64,000 nt of DNA, taken from assembly GCF_006363915.1 (NCBI RefSeq), contig NZ_CP040946.1. One strand, given 5' to 3'. Every line of letters starts with the position of its first letter. Positions within the stretch are counted from its first letter, which is position 1. This DNA is from Methylophilus medardensis (lineage in GTDB: Bacteria; Pseudomonadota; Gammaproteobacteria; Burkholderiales; Methylophilaceae). The notes beneath the pieces are model-generated. The model did no database searches. It saw nothing but the letters and a program-made list of their open reading frames with translations, and was not told the origin of the DNA. A program made the position numbers and the translations under genes. Positions 63,887 to 64,000 of the stretch are shown here, one piece after another.

Positions 63887-64000
63887 ATGAACCTCGCCAC
63901 TTGGGAACTGCTCAGTTACATCGTCACCGTCGTGGGCTTACCACTGGCCATCCTCACCTTTATGTTAGAGCAGCGTAAAGAACGCGAAAATGAAGATGAA
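63887..64000 (+). CDS. Start of a membrane-anchored protein (partial)
   Basis: ATG at 63887 opens 38 codons to the window edge: LATWELLSYIVTVVGLPLAI, then LTFMLEQRKERENEDE. One hydrophobic helix is followed by a charged cytoplasmic stretch. It begins 26 bp after the response regulator. The rest is outside the window. Confidence 0.6.
   Translation, partial: MNLATWELLSYIVTVVGLPLAILTFMLEQRKERENEDE

Overview
The window looks like chromosome of a beta-proteobacterium, most likely a methylotroph of the Methylophilaceae type. This is inferred from gene content and codon style (assimilatory nitrate reductase, XenA-like ene-reductase, amt, gluQ, hslO, a TonB receptor behind a Fur box); no rRNA or marker gene is present to prove it. 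The two flanks (1-5043 and 46464-64000) have a moderate GC content. The middle is clearly more AT-rich and is a single integrated element.

Left flank (1-5010): the end of an unknown membrane-anchored protein, nirD and nasA for nitrate assimilation, then a divergent ArsR repressor / XenA-type ene-reductase pair with a perfect 13-bp inverted-repeat operator, closed by a symmetric terminator.

Island (about 5044-46463): a Tn7-like transposon of about 41.4 kb. Both ends carry matching inverted termini and repeated TnsB-type sites built on CCGACAGACTT. The heart is tnsA-tnsB-tnsC (33004-28705, minus strand) with two TniQ target-selection proteins (34489-35961 and 45153-46319). The repeat-dense end sits 13 bp past the amt stop codon, so amt is the likely attachment gene; the insertion separates amt from the terminator it appears to have shared with the ene-reductase gene.

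The cargo is mostly defence. (i) A mcrB-mcrC operon extended by a sacsin-type ATPase with a DUF3883 domain and a NERD-helicase. (ii) A 1655-residue NERD/kinase-like/SF1-helicase protein coupled to a winged-helix partner. (iii) A nucleoid-associated-like protein coupled to a RelA/SpoT-domain protein. (iv) A complete type I restriction-modification locus, hsdM-hsdS-orf-hsdR. Between these lie a secreted trypsin-like protease, a Nudix-like protein, small regulators, a MarR/VOC pair with a 36-bp perfect palindrome, a frameshifted M15-like peptidase gene, and a GNAT fragment followed by a 59-bp integron attC-like site. A short RNA with its own promoter and terminator is predicted upstream of tnsA.

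Right flank (46476-64000): amt with an NtrC-like site, a DUF3301 protein, gluQ, a Fur-controlled siderophore receptor, hslO, a SpoU-family rRNA methyltransferase, an RsuA-family pseudouridine synthase, a SugE/Gdx exporter, a GAF-GGDEF protein, several envelope proteins (glycine-zipper, Blc lipocalin, BON, EF-hand/BON, EF-hand lipoprotein), a CHASE3-type histidine kinase and two response regulators, YqjD/YqjE-like membrane proteins, and the start of one further gene. No tRNA, rRNA or CRISPR array was seen.
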